Positions 1 to 9,193 of a stretch of 64,000 nt of DNA are shown here, piece by piece. Numbering within the stretch: position 1 is the stretch's first letter; the number at the start of each line of letters is the position of its first letter. The notes under the pieces were generated by a model. It made no database searches. It was not told the origin of the DNA and saw nothing but the letters and a program-made list of their open reading frames with translations. Source of the DNA: an uncultured Planctomycetaceae bacterium (GTDB lineage Bacteria > Planctomycetota > Planctomycetia > Planctomycetales > Planctomycetaceae); contig CAIOKE010000283.1 in NCBI GenBank assembly GCA_903858815.1, positions 38,471 to 102,470 on the forward strand. Reading direction: 5' to 3'. The translations under genes and the position numbers were made by a program.

Positions 1-1009
1 CAGGCGCCGATGTGCTGATGTTTCGCAGAATGGAATCCAGATTCGGAATTTGAGTCGTGAATTTACGCGGACGGTACTGCCACAACGGATAACGCACGTC
101 CGGCTTGCCGTCACTATTCGTGTCACCCGCATCCACCAGACGAAACTCAATCTCCTCCTGCAGGAACTCGTCCCCCGGACGCTCAAACTTCTGCACAATC
201 ACCTTCTCTTCGAACACCGCCTGACCCTGAGCATCCGTGGAGATGCGGTAGGCGTTGCTGAATCCCGACATGTAGACAGTGAAGTAATCCGCCTGATCAT
301 CGACGTTTCGCCAGACGGCCACACCGTAATAGGCTTTCGCCAGAGCATCAGCGTCGTCGGCCGCCACCGGAGGACCAACTTCCTGCAACGCCTCGACACT
401 GTTCAGCAGTTTCAGGTCCCGTCCCCGACGCCCCATTTCGCGAGCAAAAACAGCGTTCTGGATGGTCACACTGACCTCATCCTGCCAGCTGGATGTCACA
501 GTCCCGTCCAGTTCCTGTGCCTGCAGCAAAAAACGCGGCATATTCAGCGGATTCGTGGTCTCCGAATCCAGAGTATTCGCGGGATCGCTTTCCGGATCAG
601 CCAGTTTTCGCACCAACGCTGCCTGTTCGGCACCAGCCAGCTCTGTGTAGTCCCTGCGAATCACACGGTAGACCATGTACCGCACGATTTCCTGGCGAGT
701 TTCACCAGAGGCCGAGTCGGTCCAGTTCAGGCGCATCAGTCGCAGAGGCTTGAACTGCACTTCACCAATCCACAGCGCCGGATATCCGGGCCCCAGAATT
801 GGTTCGTCAGCACCCCGGACCTTACGAGTTCCCAGCATTTCATCGACCGACATGGCGATGGAACTGGTCCGTACAAAGCCCTCGTTCAATGGCGCACGCA
901 CCACCTGAGCCTGCACTGCTGAACCGCACACAACAGCAGCAACAGCCGTTGCCAGCACTGCCGTTAATGCCTGCCACCGGAATCCAACTTTCATGGAAAT
1001 CTGCGACAT
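1..1009 (-). CDS. Secreted protein of unknown function, 3' end beyond the window
   Basis: The reading frame is open on the minus strand from a start near 1009 to the left edge, so the C-terminus is missing. The first 35 residues form a Sec signal peptide: basic start, Ala/Val-rich core, likely cleavage after AVQA. The visible 336 residues contain no cysteine in the mature part and no motif I recognise; segments such as WRNVDDQADYF and the acidic VDAGDTNSDGKPD suggest a folded extracytoplasmic protein. An in-frame ATG at 1048 would add 13 residues, but 1009 has an AAGG upstream and gives a better signal peptide. The sequence style fits a lineage-specific planctomycete protein. No function is proposed. 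Confidence 0.75.
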   Translation of the reverse strand, partial: MSQISMKVGFRWQALTAVLATAVAAVVCGSAVQAQVVRAPLNEGFVRTSSIAMSVDEMLGTRKVRGADEPILGPGYPALWIGEVQFKPLRLMRLNWTDSASGETRQEIVRYMVYRVIRRDYTELAGAEQAALVRKLADPESDPANTLDSETTNPLNMPRFLLQAQELDGTVTSSWQDEVSVTIQNAVFAREMGRRGRDLKLLNSVEALQEVGPPVAADDADALAKAYYGVAVWRNVDDQADYFTVYMSGFSNAYRISTDAQGQAVFEEKVIVQKFERPGDEFLQEEIEFRLVDAGDTNSDGKPDVRYPLWQYRPRKFTTQIPNLDSILRNISTSAP

Positions 1010-1275
1010 TCTGGGCGCCTTCAACAAACCTGTGACCAGATCCTGCATGCCGTTACCACCCTACCCGCCAGCACATGGGATCGCCACCCCATTCTGCCAA
1101 TTCCACCGATTTCCACCACTTTAACGGTCGAATTTCGTGTGTTTTGCGCAGAATTCAGGCGCAACGCCCCCCATGCTCTCCCCCGTTATCGGAAAGTCGA
1201 CTCTGGCGGTGTGGATCGGAAACCGGGAAATCTGTGAAAAATCGGGCTTTTCCAGCCAACCTGCCGGGCTGACCG

Positions 1276-1746
1276 CTACATATCGATCCGACTGGCCCGC
1301 TCCTTGATCTGCTCAAGGCTGAAAAACGCTCCCTCACCCGAACCCGGACACTTCTCGCACACGTTCTGCCACGCCTGAGCACTTGCCAGATGGCTGTTCC
1401 AGAATGGCCACGTCCGACACTGCACAGGACGCGCCCTGTAAACAGTACACTTGCGACCACGCGGATCAAAAAACGTGCAATCCCCGTTCGCAAACTCGGT
1501 CAGCGACATCCGACCGCGTATCAACCGAGTATGAAACAGACGAATCTCTCCGATCGGCTTGCCCAGATAATCAGCGATCTCACGCAATTCGTCGTCTGTG
1601 ACCCACACAACACCCGGAGCCCCGGTACAGCAGTCGCCACACTGGGTGCAGGTAAACTGCAGTCCATCCTTATACCACGGAGCCGCGTCAGCCCCCGCCG
1701 GATCAGCCGAACACGATTCTGCACCCTCGGAAGCTTCTGCTGACAT
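1276..1746 (-). CDS. YkgJ-type cysteine cluster protein
   Basis: A 156-residue protein with the pattern of the YkgJ/UPF0153 family of putative metal-binding proteins. A first cluster CTQCGDCC lies at residues 33-40; more cysteines follow at about 90, 100 and 110, and a final CEKC at 130-133. The spacing, and the GDCTFF and VQCRTWPFW segments, are characteristic of the family, whose members are thought to bind zinc or an iron-sulphur cluster; the biochemical role is not established. The first 22 residues are acidic, Ala/Ser-rich and probably disordered. No signal peptide, so cytoplasmic. It reads in the same direction as tsaB, about 135 bases downstream of it. Confidence 0.85.
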   Translation of the reverse strand: MSAEASEGAESCSADPAGADAAPWYKDGLQFTCTQCGDCCTGAPGVVWVTDDELREIADYLGKPIGEIRLFHTRLIRGRMSLTEFANGDCTFFDPRGRKCTVYRARPVQCRTWPFWNSHLASAQAWQNVCEKCPGSGEGAFFSLEQIKERASRIDM

Positions 1747-1880
1747 AAGCCCTGCCGCAACTTTGATTTCTGCTGTGATTTGTCCCGCACAAAAACTCTG
1801 CCCTAACCACCCGCCATTATGACATCAAGCCGGGGCAAACTCACGGCTTTCCTGGCCCGTTCCGTGGTATTTCATCCGGA

Positions 1881-2552
1881 TCACCCACCCGCCGCAGCCC
1901 GCTTCTCTTCGGCGTAGCTGGGACGCACATACAATGGCTCCAGCAGCTCCGGAACGGCCGTCTGCCCCCGCTGAAGCTGATCAGCCCCCAGCACTGCAAC
2001 CGTCGCCGCCCGGGGAGACAGCGCGACCAGTGTCCTGCCAGGCAACTGCTCAAGAACACCCCGATGCTGCTCCACAACCGGTCCAGCAACCACAGTCACC
2101 GCCGGTAAGTCCGCCACCCCAAACACCTGCACCTCGGACACCGGACGCAGAATTCTGCCATCAGGATCCCGCCGACACACCACCCCAAAGACCTCACCCC
2201 GCTGTGCATCACTGATACTAAGCACCTCTGAGTACTGCTCTGAACACTGCTGTGCTGTGGCCTGCAGAGTATTCACCGACAAAAGCGGAATTCCACGCAG
2301 CCACGACAGCGTCTTCGCAAACACCAGACCGACCCGCAGTCCCGTGAAACTGCCAGGACCGATGCTGACTGCAACTGCCGTCAGTTGCTCAATCTCCAGC
2401 CCCGCAAAACTCAACAGCTGACCGGTTTCCTGAACCAGTGTCTGCGCATGCCGACGCCCCTCTGACTCCAGCATCCGCTCGGCCACAATCTGCCCATCGG
2501 CAAACACAGCCAGTGACCCCGTCATCCCCGATGTCTCAACCGCCAGCAGCAT
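1881..2552 (-). CDS. tsaB: tRNA threonylcarbamoyladenosine biosynthesis protein TsaB
   Basis: TsaB is the non-catalytic ASKHA-fold partner of TsaD in making the t6A37 modification on tRNAs that read ANN codons. The 223-residue product starts MLLAVETSG, the usual N-terminus of the family, has the conserved SIGPGSFTGLRVG loop at about residues 63-75, and ends with the LEPLYVRPSYAEEKR segment typical of bacterial TsaB. The frame is open further upstream (to 2606), but the family N-terminus fixes the start at 2552. The cysteine-cluster gene lies downstream on the same strand. tsaD, tsaE and tsaC are not in this window. Confidence 0.93.
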   Translation of the reverse strand: MLLAVETSGMTGSLAVFADGQIVAERMLESEGRRHAQTLVQETGQLLSFAGLEIEQLTAVAVSIGPGSFTGLRVGLVFAKTLSWLRGIPLLSVNTLQATAQQCSEQYSEVLSISDAQRGEVFGVVCRRDPDGRILRPVSEVQVFGVADLPAVTVVAGPVVEQHRGVLEQLPGRTLVALSPRAATVAVLGADQLQRGQTAVPELLEPLYVRPSYAEEKRAAAGG

Positions 2553-2773
2553 CAGCCCCGCCCCTGCATTCCTACTCTGTCTGTCACCGCTCAACCTGAG
2601 CCACAACTTCCCAAGTCACCCCGCCAACTGCCAGTTTTACGAACTGTCTATTCACGAAAATCCAAAAAATGCCGTCACAAATCTTCAGCACAATCCTAAT
2701 GGCACTGAGTGCTGCCATGAATGCTGGCACCAGGACTTCTATCAAATGACTTCTCAGAACAGGGCTACCACAG

Positions 2774-3433
2774 ATGAACAACCGCATCAATGACCAGTTG
2801 TACGTAATGTCTGCACCGAGCGGATGTTCAATCTCCGGAATGCTGCTGATCACCCTGCTGACATTCCTCAACTCGGCTGCGAATCCCGTGTCGGCGTGCG
2901 ATGAAGTACTGGGAGTCTGCCTGCAGACCTGGGAGTCATCCGCAGGAGCACTGGTGACCGATGTCACGGGCACAGTCGCTCGTAACCTGTTTCGTAACGG
3001 CGATGAAACTCGCTGCATGCTCATCGCGGGACAGCATGTGATCACAGCTGTCAATGGATCCACAGTAGCCACAAAAGCCGAATGCCTGGAAGCCCTGAAA
3101 CAGGCGGCAGGATCTCCTGTCACACTTGAAGTGCTCAATATTCAGCGCGGAACGACGCGAACCTATGTCGCAAAAAATCCACGACAGGGTGGGAAAGCCA
3201 CGAATGGCAACCGCGGCAAAGGCTCTGACCGCCGCTTCATCAGGAATACTGCCGCTGGTGAATGGCAGCTCGCACAACCCGCCTCAGATTCCGCGTGGAC
3301 CTGGGAGACTTCAACGCCAGCCTCGCAGGATGATTCAATCAATCTGAATGGGATTCGAAGCCAGCTGGAGCGAGATTCTTTCAATCGGAATTACCCCCGC
3401 AATTCAGATCATCGCTCAGTCTATGGAAACTGA
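2774..3433 (+). CDS. Secreted protein with a PDZ-like domain
   Basis: A 219-residue protein. A hydrophobic segment near residues 20-35 followed by PVSACDE looks like a signal peptide; an internal ATG at 2807 would shorten the N-terminus. Residues about 58-125 resemble a PDZ fold: GALVTDVTG, then AGQHVITAVNGSTV (the strand-turn of PDZ domains where 'GD.I..vnG' is usual), then a helix with the segment LEALKQAAG and a closing LEVLNIQRG strand. There is no protease domain, so it is a stand-alone PDZ-like protein. The C-terminal 90 residues are rich in Asn, Arg, Ser and Gly and probably unstructured. The PDZ assignment rests on pattern only. Confidence 0.7.
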   Translation: MNNRINDQLYVMSAPSGCSISGMLLITLLTFLNSAANPVSACDEVLGVCLQTWESSAGALVTDVTGTVARNLFRNGDETRCMLIAGQHVITAVNGSTVATKAECLEALKQAAGSPVTLEVLNIQRGTTRTYVAKNPRQGGKATNGNRGKGSDRRFIRNTAAGEWQLAQPASDSAWTWETSTPASQDDSINLNGIRSQLERDSFNRNYPRNSDHRSVYGN

Positions 3434-3554
3434 ATGCCACACTTCCTGTCGAGCATGTCGAAACTACTGGAAACACCACTGCGCGGAGACTATACTTTCC
3501 TGATGTCGATCACCCGGACTCCCACATCAAATGCGATTTCTCAGGTCATTCTCC

Positions 3555-3558
3555 GGAG
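3555..3558 (+). promoter_or_regulatory. Shine-Dalgarno GGAG that favours a GTG start
   Basis: GGAG lies eight bases before a GTG at 3567, in frame with the lipoprotein below. No such site precedes the upstream ATG at 3531, so this site decides the choice of start. Confidence 0.5.
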
Positions 3559-3566
3559 CCAGCCCT

Positions 3567-3896
3567 GTGATCCAGCATCCCTTCAGCCGACCGCAACTGC
3601 ATTGTAACTTCCTCTTCCGCAGCACACTGCTGTGCCTTGCCCTGCTGGCCGGCTGTGCCGCAGAAACACCGGGAACATGGAAGCAACCGCAAGTCGAAGC
3701 AGAAATGACTCGCAAACTGGAACTGACCAGGATTGCTCTCACACCCGCTGCCGCTGGCTTTGAAGGCACCGGCACTGCTGCAGATGGCGAAACTTACAAA
3801 CTGAAAATCACTCAGGATGCCACCAAAGGTCGACTGGACTGGACCGCCGTCGGCGATCGAGGCTCAGAAGAAGACGGCTTTTTCGAACTGAACTGA
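3567..3896 (+). CDS. Small lipoprotein of unknown function
   Basis: A small lipoprotein: a hydrophobic stretch ends in the lipobox LLAGC, so the mature protein begins at that cysteine and is about 80 residues long. I start it at GTG 3567 because of the GGAG eight bases upstream; an ATG at 3531 is also in frame and would put an unusually long n-region before the hydrophobic core. The mature part (TPGTWKQPQVEAEM, then a short beta-rich segment ending DGFFELN) matches no family I recognise. It follows the PDZ-like gene on the same strand by about 130 bases. Membrane anchoring is a strong inference; its role is unknown. Confidence 0.7.
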   Translation: MIQHPFSRPQLHCNFLFRSTLLCLALLAGCAAETPGTWKQPQVEAEMTRKLELTRIALTPAAAGFEGTGTAADGETYKLKITQDATKGRLDWTAVGDRGSEEDGFFELN

Positions 3897-3933
3897 ACCG
3901 ATCTGACTCGGACTGAACAGCAGTCACCCCGAC

Positions 3934-3954
3934 AACCAGCCATTCAGGCTGGTT
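3934..3954. terminator. Hairpin between convergent genes
   Basis: An eight-base-pair perfect stem AACCAGCC/GGCTGGTT with the loop ATTCA sits between the lipoprotein gene (+) and the WD40 gene (-) and includes the WD40 stop codon. No clear T-run follows on either strand, so it is a weak terminator candidate. Confidence 0.35.
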
Positions 3955-4972
3955 TGGCATTCAGCTTCGTAATCCGCACATGACGATCATAGTGTGCTGT
4001 TGCCACTGTGATTCCATCGGGGTGCAGATCCATATCACGAGCCAGACTGGCCAGCTGAAAGCGATGATAGTCCTTGTCCGCATCGGGCTTCCAGAACAGC
4101 AACCAGCCGCCACTGCCACCGCCACTGATTCCCATCAGCGATCCATCAGCCAGCCATACAAGACGCCACAGGACGCCCTGAGTAATTCCTTCGGCCAGCT
4201 GCTGCCGCTCTGCCGCGCCCGTCTCCAGACTGAACAGAATCACCAGCGGCTCGTGCACCGCCCCCAACGGGTTCGACGCTTTGTAAAGCCCCCCGGCTGC
4301 CAGACGCTTGCCGTCCGGACTGACAGCCAGCGCACGAACGCCCCCAAAATCCACCTGCTGCCCGCCGTTGTACGAGAATAACGGGGTTGCATCCAGCTTC
4401 CGCTGCTCTGCGCCTGTCTGCAAATCCCACTGCCTGACATTGCCACCCAGATCGCCCGAAAACAGACTTTTCCCGTCCGGATGAAAGGTCACTGAATACA
4501 CATGCTTTTCATGGCCCGGGATTTCCCGCACCAGAACCCCGTCGGCCAGATTCCACAGCCGAACCATGTTGTCGTTACCACCGCTGGCCAGCAGAGTCCC
4601 ATCCGGACTGACGGCCAATGCACGCACCCATGAGGTGCCGTGTGCCTGCACCGTCCGGATCAGCTGCGGAGTCTCAGCCGTGGCCGCCCACCAGCATAGT
4701 CGACCGTCGCAGCCACCGCTGACAACCACCGAACCATCCGCCGAAAACGCAAAGGCATTTACCCACGTTTCATGCCCCCCCGTCAGCAGGACCTTAGCGC
4801 CATCTGACAGGCGAAATCGCTCTGCCACTCGATCTTCCGAGCCGCAGAACACAAACTGCCCGGACGGATCAAAACGACAGGAAATCAAAGGCCTGTCATG
4901 CGCCCACTGAGCAGCAGCCCAGGCCAGCTTCGGATCCGGAACTTCCACGGGAGACAGAGCAGTCAGGAGCAT
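3944..4972 (-). CDS. WD40-repeat beta-propeller protein
   Basis: A protein of about 342 residues made almost wholly of WD40 repeats. At least six units are visible, each with a 'FSPDG..laSGG.D..vrlWdl..g' pattern, for instance VRALAVSPDG, LLASGGNDNMVRLWNL and VYSVTFHPDG. This fits a seven-bladed propeller. No signal peptide or membrane segment, so probably a cytoplasmic scaffold. The frame stays open to 5053, but the ATG at 4972 (MLLTALSPVEV) starts close to the folded region. The LptD-like gene lies upstream on the same strand. Propellers of this kind are common in planctomycetes and their partners are usually unknown. Confidence 0.85.
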   Translation of the reverse strand: MLLTALSPVEVPDPKLAWAAAQWAHDRPLISCRFDPSGQFVFCGSEDRVAERFRLSDGAKVLLTGGHETWVNAFAFSADGSVVVSGGCDGRLCWWAATAETPQLIRTVQAHGTSWVRALAVSPDGTLLASGGNDNMVRLWNLADGVLVREIPGHEKHVYSVTFHPDGKSLFSGDLGGNVRQWDLQTGAEQRKLDATPLFSYNGGQQVDFGGVRALAVSPDGKRLAAGGLYKASNPLGAVHEPLVILFSLETGAAERQQLAEGITQGVLWRLVWLADGSLMGISGGGSGGWLLFWKPDADKDYHRFQLASLARDMDLHPDGITVATAHYDRHVRITKLNAKPA

Positions 4973-5131
4973 GCGTGGTCTTCCTGAGACTGAAAGTGGT
5001 AAACTTGAGGCAGGTTGCTGGCAGGCAGCAGATCTGGAGGGATGTTCAGCCACATCGCTGCGACGGAAACCACTTCAGAGTACGCAGTCGCCTTTCGCTT
5101 GTCACGCTGAATACGGCGACGCGGGAACGAT

Positions 5132-8100
5132 TCACTGAAGTCCCAGAAGTGAGGCCATGCTGGTGGGGGATGGTGGCCCAAAACGCGGCTCGAGGGAAAT
5201 CCCCACACCCACGTTGTCCTTGCTGAAATCCAGCCCGAAGCCGAAGTGCAGAATCCAGTCCAGACCCACTCGTGAAAAGGTCAACGTGGACCCCCGCGCC
5301 TCACTCTGAGCAATGTCATAAGCCATTGATGCCGTCGAAATCCATTTGGGACTCATCTGATAACTGTAACTGCCGATCGCTGTCTGGCTCTTCAGATACT
5401 GCCCCGCTTCCACCTCGCGAAGACCCAGATACACACTGCCACGCAGACTTCGCTGACTGAGAATTCCGATACTGCGCACCTGCGAGGCATTATCAAAAAT
5501 ATCCCATGAGGCATCCGTCAACAGACTGGTCCGATCGCTGACGTTCCAGCGGTAGTGACTGTAGAACAACCCGAACTCACTGCCGAAATTGTCACGCTCT
5601 GACCGCGGAAAGAACGTCGCACCATACTCCCACACCATCCAGTCACGAATTCGTGGAGCATTCTCGGGCCCCGATTTCGTCTGCAGTCGATCCCGAAATC
5701 CAATCCGCAGTGCCTGCAGGTTGTCTGCAATCTCATGAAACGGAGCACTGCTCCACAGACCTGCCCCGTTTCGCAGTGCATAGTTCCGCGGATTGAACTG
5801 CTCTGGTATCCCACCCGGAAAAATCTGTGTCGGCAGCGAGTATCGCGCCCGAAATCGCTCCTGTGCGTTCTCATCAATCTCATTGTACTGCGGAATCTGA
5901 TCCAGCCCCGTACTGACACTCGTCCAGGCATACTCCAGCATCGTATCGTGTTTGTGCGCCAGTCCGTTCACTCCCAGAAGAGCATTGCGGACAAACGGAA
6001 ACACACGACTGGCTGTCAGCCTTGCACGCAGGCCGGCATTCACCAGCGTTCGATCCACGGACGCTTCGGAAAACCCCGCGCCCCAGTAGGCAGCCTCACC
6101 CGCCACAAAAGGCTCAAGTGCGACGGGCCCCGCCGAAAATGGCGCTGCCAGCTCATGACGCGTCATCGCCACCACCCCGCTGGCATCCGTCATATACGAC
6201 AGACCGGCAGGATTGAACGGATCCAGCGAATTCGACGGCGCCTGCAGCGACTGCATATTCGCATACCCCAGACTGGAATGCGAACTCCAGTAAGCCAGAC
6301 CATCAAACAGTGGCTGGGAGAAGGAGTACAGGTCGCCCCGCGGCAGCCACTGAGTATTTGCTTCGAATCCACTCAGATCTGCTCGCCCCCACAAACGCCC
6401 CGACCACGCATCATAGTCCTGACGCAGTCCCAGCAACGTCTCGACATCCTTCTCTGTGTCAAAACGAGATTCATGAAACTGCTCCAGATAGTTTCGATCC
6501 GACAGATAGCCAATCTCACCAAACAGCAACGACCCGCCAGGCAGCGTCTGCCGATGACGCCACGTCACCTCACCACGATTACTGTCGTCCGGCTGCAATC
6601 CTCGACGATCAAGGCCCAGATTGTCCCGACCACCGTCGTACTGATAGTAAATCCGACCGCCGCCCTGATAAGGACCGGCCGGATCCTGCCCGGAATATCG
6701 TCCCTCAATACCAGCACCTGCACCACGGTCCGTCTTGATGTCTCCCAGCAGATCCAGACGCAGACCAGGCTGCTTCGGCAGACCCAGCAGGCGATTCAGA
6801 TCCCACGCTGTATTCAGCTGCGCTCCGAAAATACGATCGTTGGCCACTGTGATGCCACGCAGTGGAATCCCCGGATCCTCCGCCGGACCACTGACCTTCG
6901 GCAGATAGAACAGAGGAATCTCTCCCACAACAAACCGATTGTTCAGACTGGTAACCCACGGTGAACCACCCACCTCCGTACGATTCGTCAGCGGATCCAC
7001 TCCTACCACAGCATTCGGTCCAGGCTCAACAAAGATATCACTGGCCTGCAGCCTGTATCCCGGCTTGCCATATGGACTGGTCGTGGCCCACGCATTCTGA
7101 ATGTGGAAGCGATCTCGACCCAGCTGCCGCATCCGCTCTCCACGGACCCGAAAGTCACTGCCGGTCGCCGGTACAAAGGCCCGCAGCTCGGCATTCAACA
7201 GCATCGCACGACTGCCCGCAGCATCAAAAAAGCCATGCGTTGCCCGAATCACATTCTGGTTCTGCCGGATGACAATGTTACCTTCCAGATAAACCTGAAA
7301 ACGTGCGTCCGCCGGCTGCACGACCGTTGTGCCCGCCTCCAATGCATCACTTTCGCCAGCCTGAGTCCAGATCACGACACGATCCGCTGACAGGTCAATC
7401 AGGCCGGGAGCCATGTTCAGACCCTCGACCTGCGAATCCAGACCGTCCACCAGAACATTCACTCCACCAGTAATCACAGTCACTCGCTCAGCCGGCACTG
7501 TGTCCGGATTCGTCGATGACTCAACTCGCAGAGGATCATTGGAACGCGGACGTATCTGCACCCGACGAGACCCGGAATCACTCGACGGCTGGACCGCCGG
7601 AACAGGAGCAGAAAATACGTCCGACGGTGACTGCAGTGATGCCATCCGCGGCTCGTCCAGACTGCCCGGAAACAACCGCGCCAACGCCCGCCGCAATAAC
7701 GGCTGATCCGCCGTCTCCGCCTCAGTCGACTCACGCACCTCGACCACCGGAGCTGCAGTCGACTCCAGACGAAATGCCACAGCACCCGCAGCACGCTGAC
7801 CGTTCCGATCCGTGATCGTCAGGTCTTCCGCATACACCGCTGTGTCATAACCCTCGTTGGTCCGCGTGACAAACACTGCCATCCGGGCACCGGAAAATGT
7901 CTGACCAGCCTGCGAAATCTCAGCCTGACCGGCAATCAGATACACATCCGTCGCTGACCAGCGCAAGGTTTCCTGATACAGCCCGGAAATCCGCAGCAGA
8001 GCCGTCGCGTCCTCCGTCAGATTCTCGGCCGGAGAGACTCGCGGCGATGCATCACTCGACTCACGCCCCGCCGTCACGCCCTCACGCGCTGCACCGGCCC

Positions 8101-8194
8101 ACGAAATCTCAGTCTCCTGACCGCGCGCAGTCCCTGCCATGACGACAAGAGTCGCCACCAGACACAGCATCGGTACAGTCGGGCCATGACGCAT
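5132..8194 (-). CDS. LptD-like outer-membrane LPS assembly protein
   Basis: A protein of about 1,020 residues with the layout of LptD/OstA. After a signal peptide (core MLCLVATLVVMAG, cleavage near ARG) comes a periplasmic OstA-like region with repeated strand motifs (ADRVVIWTQ, GNIVIRQNQNVIRATHGFFD). Then comes the LptD joint VVGEIPLFYLPKVSG, and a long beta-barrel rich in aromatic and amphipathic strands. LptD inserts lipopolysaccharide into the outer leaflet. The start is taken at ATG 8194; the frame continues to a GTG at 8266. Unlike the E. coli protein, which needs two inter-domain disulphides, the mature sequence has no cysteine. No lptE or other lpt gene lies nearby. Confidence 0.8.
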   Translation of the reverse strand: MRHGPTVPMLCLVATLVVMAGTARGQETEISWAGAAREGVTAGRESSDASPRVSPAENLTEDATALLRISGLYQETLRWSATDVYLIAGQAEISQAGQTFSGARMAVFVTRTNEGYDTAVYAEDLTITDRNGQRAAGAVAFRLESTAAPVVEVRESTEAETADQPLLRRALARLFPGSLDEPRMASLQSPSDVFSAPVPAVQPSSDSGSRRVQIRPRSNDPLRVESSTNPDTVPAERVTVITGGVNVLVDGLDSQVEGLNMAPGLIDLSADRVVIWTQAGESDALEAGTTVVQPADARFQVYLEGNIVIRQNQNVIRATHGFFDAAGSRAMLLNAELRAFVPATGSDFRVRGERMRQLGRDRFHIQNAWATTSPYGKPGYRLQASDIFVEPGPNAVVGVDPLTNRTEVGGSPWVTSLNNRFVVGEIPLFYLPKVSGPAEDPGIPLRGITVANDRIFGAQLNTAWDLNRLLGLPKQPGLRLDLLGDIKTDRGAGAGIEGRYSGQDPAGPYQGGGRIYYQYDGGRDNLGLDRRGLQPDDSNRGEVTWRHRQTLPGGSLLFGEIGYLSDRNYLEQFHESRFDTEKDVETLLGLRQDYDAWSGRLWGRADLSGFEANTQWLPRGDLYSFSQPLFDGLAYWSSHSSLGYANMQSLQAPSNSLDPFNPAGLSYMTDASGVVAMTRHELAAPFSAGPVALEPFVAGEAAYWGAGFSEASVDRTLVNAGLRARLTASRVFPFVRNALLGVNGLAHKHDTMLEYAWTSVSTGLDQIPQYNEIDENAQERFRARYSLPTQIFPGGIPEQFNPRNYALRNGAGLWSSAPFHEIADNLQALRIGFRDRLQTKSGPENAPRIRDWMVWEYGATFFPRSERDNFGSEFGLFYSHYRWNVSDRTSLLTDASWDIFDNASQVRSIGILSQRSLRGSVYLGLREVEAGQYLKSQTAIGSYSYQMSPKWISTASMAYDIAQSEARGSTLTFSRVGLDWILHFGFGLDFSKDNVGVGISLEPRFGPPSPTSMASLLGLQ

Positions 8195-8416
8195 GCCGTC
8201 GGCGCTGCTGAAGAGAAGGGAGAAAAGACAGGACAGGAAGGTGAGACATGCAGAACAACTCCGCACTATACGGGCAGGCCGGAAAACGGGTCAATATCGG
8301 ACCCAGCCGCCAAATATGACGCAAACCACATCCAGAAAACAACTTAGGAACAGTGCCTGTTTCCCGGCGACGGTTTTCCCGCGAGAATTCCACGGCCTTC
8401 GGCAACTCCTGCCGGT

Positions 8417-8920
8417 TTAGCCCCGCACCGCGGGACCGCCCGACTCGCCGGCCAGCTGCATTGCCTGCAGCAGCAGACGAAACATCAGCACCGACCGAAA
8501 TGTCCAGAGCACGGTACGAATCCAGTTGCTCAACACCAGACGTCGATGCAGCTCCGCATCAAACGCAACACACAGCCGATCGTGCAGCGGCACCTGAATG
8601 AAAAACGTCGATGCCCAGATCCCCAGCACCGCCGCAGCAGCCAGCCACAGCGTCCCGCTGAACCCCGGAATCGGTTTCCACGCCAGCCACAGCGCCGTCA
8701 GCAGTTCCACTGTCATCAGCGGCATCACAACCGGCGTGATCCGGTTACAGTGCTGCTGCTCATAAGACACAAACTGCTCCGTACCAACAGACCCCATCAG
8801 TGGATACTGGACCACCTGAATCAACCAGATTAACCCGGTCATGGCCGCAGTGGAAAAGGCACAGGCCAGCAGAATTCCCTGATTCATCGCGTTGGATCTC
8901 GACATCTGCGGTGTCTTCAT
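8417..8920 (-). CDS. Small integral membrane protein of unknown function
   Basis: A 167-residue protein with four predicted membrane spans: about residues 15-36, 65-80, 87-110 and 130-150. A conserved-looking WLIQVVQYPLM segment follows the first span, and a VPLHDRL...H..L..SNWIRT segment precedes the last. The arrangement resembles four-helix families such as DUF1772, but I cannot confirm membership. An internal ATG (MSRSNAMN) six codons in is an alternative start. It lies about 220 bases upstream of the LptD-like gene on the same strand. Confidence 0.7.
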   Translation of the reverse strand: MKTPQMSRSNAMNQGILLACAFSTAAMTGLIWLIQVVQYPLMGSVGTEQFVSYEQQHCNRITPVVMPLMTVELLTALWLAWKPIPGFSGTLWLAAAAVLGIWASTFFIQVPLHDRLCVAFDAELHRRLVLSNWIRTVLWTFRSVLMFRLLLQAMQLAGESGGPAVRG

Positions 8921-9193
8921 GGTTTGGCCGGATTCCCGCCGTCATACCCGAATTACGGGAACCAGCCGCAGGTGAACTGCGTCTGTAGCTTCAGCAGAGC
9001 AGGACAAACAGCCCCGCCCTGTGCCGACAGATCAAAGACAATTCACGGACCAAATCAAGCTGTGTCACACTGTTTTGCCACTGTTTTTGCCAACCGGCAG
9101 ACAGAACCAACGCATCTTCTCGCGATAGATTCGTGACTTGTGTACTCTACGGGTTCCAAATTCTGCTGATTGATGACTCAAGGACTGCAGGTC

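Noticed and set aside
50..922. 290-codon plus-strand open frame
   Set aside because: It is antisense to the secreted protein at 1-1009. Its product is rich in His, Arg and Gln with no family pattern, while the minus-strand frame has a proper signal peptide.
5735..6964. 409-codon plus-strand open frame
   Set aside because: Antisense to the LptD-like gene; product is Arg/Gln/Thr-rich with no domain. Such frames are common in this GC-rich, stop-poor DNA.
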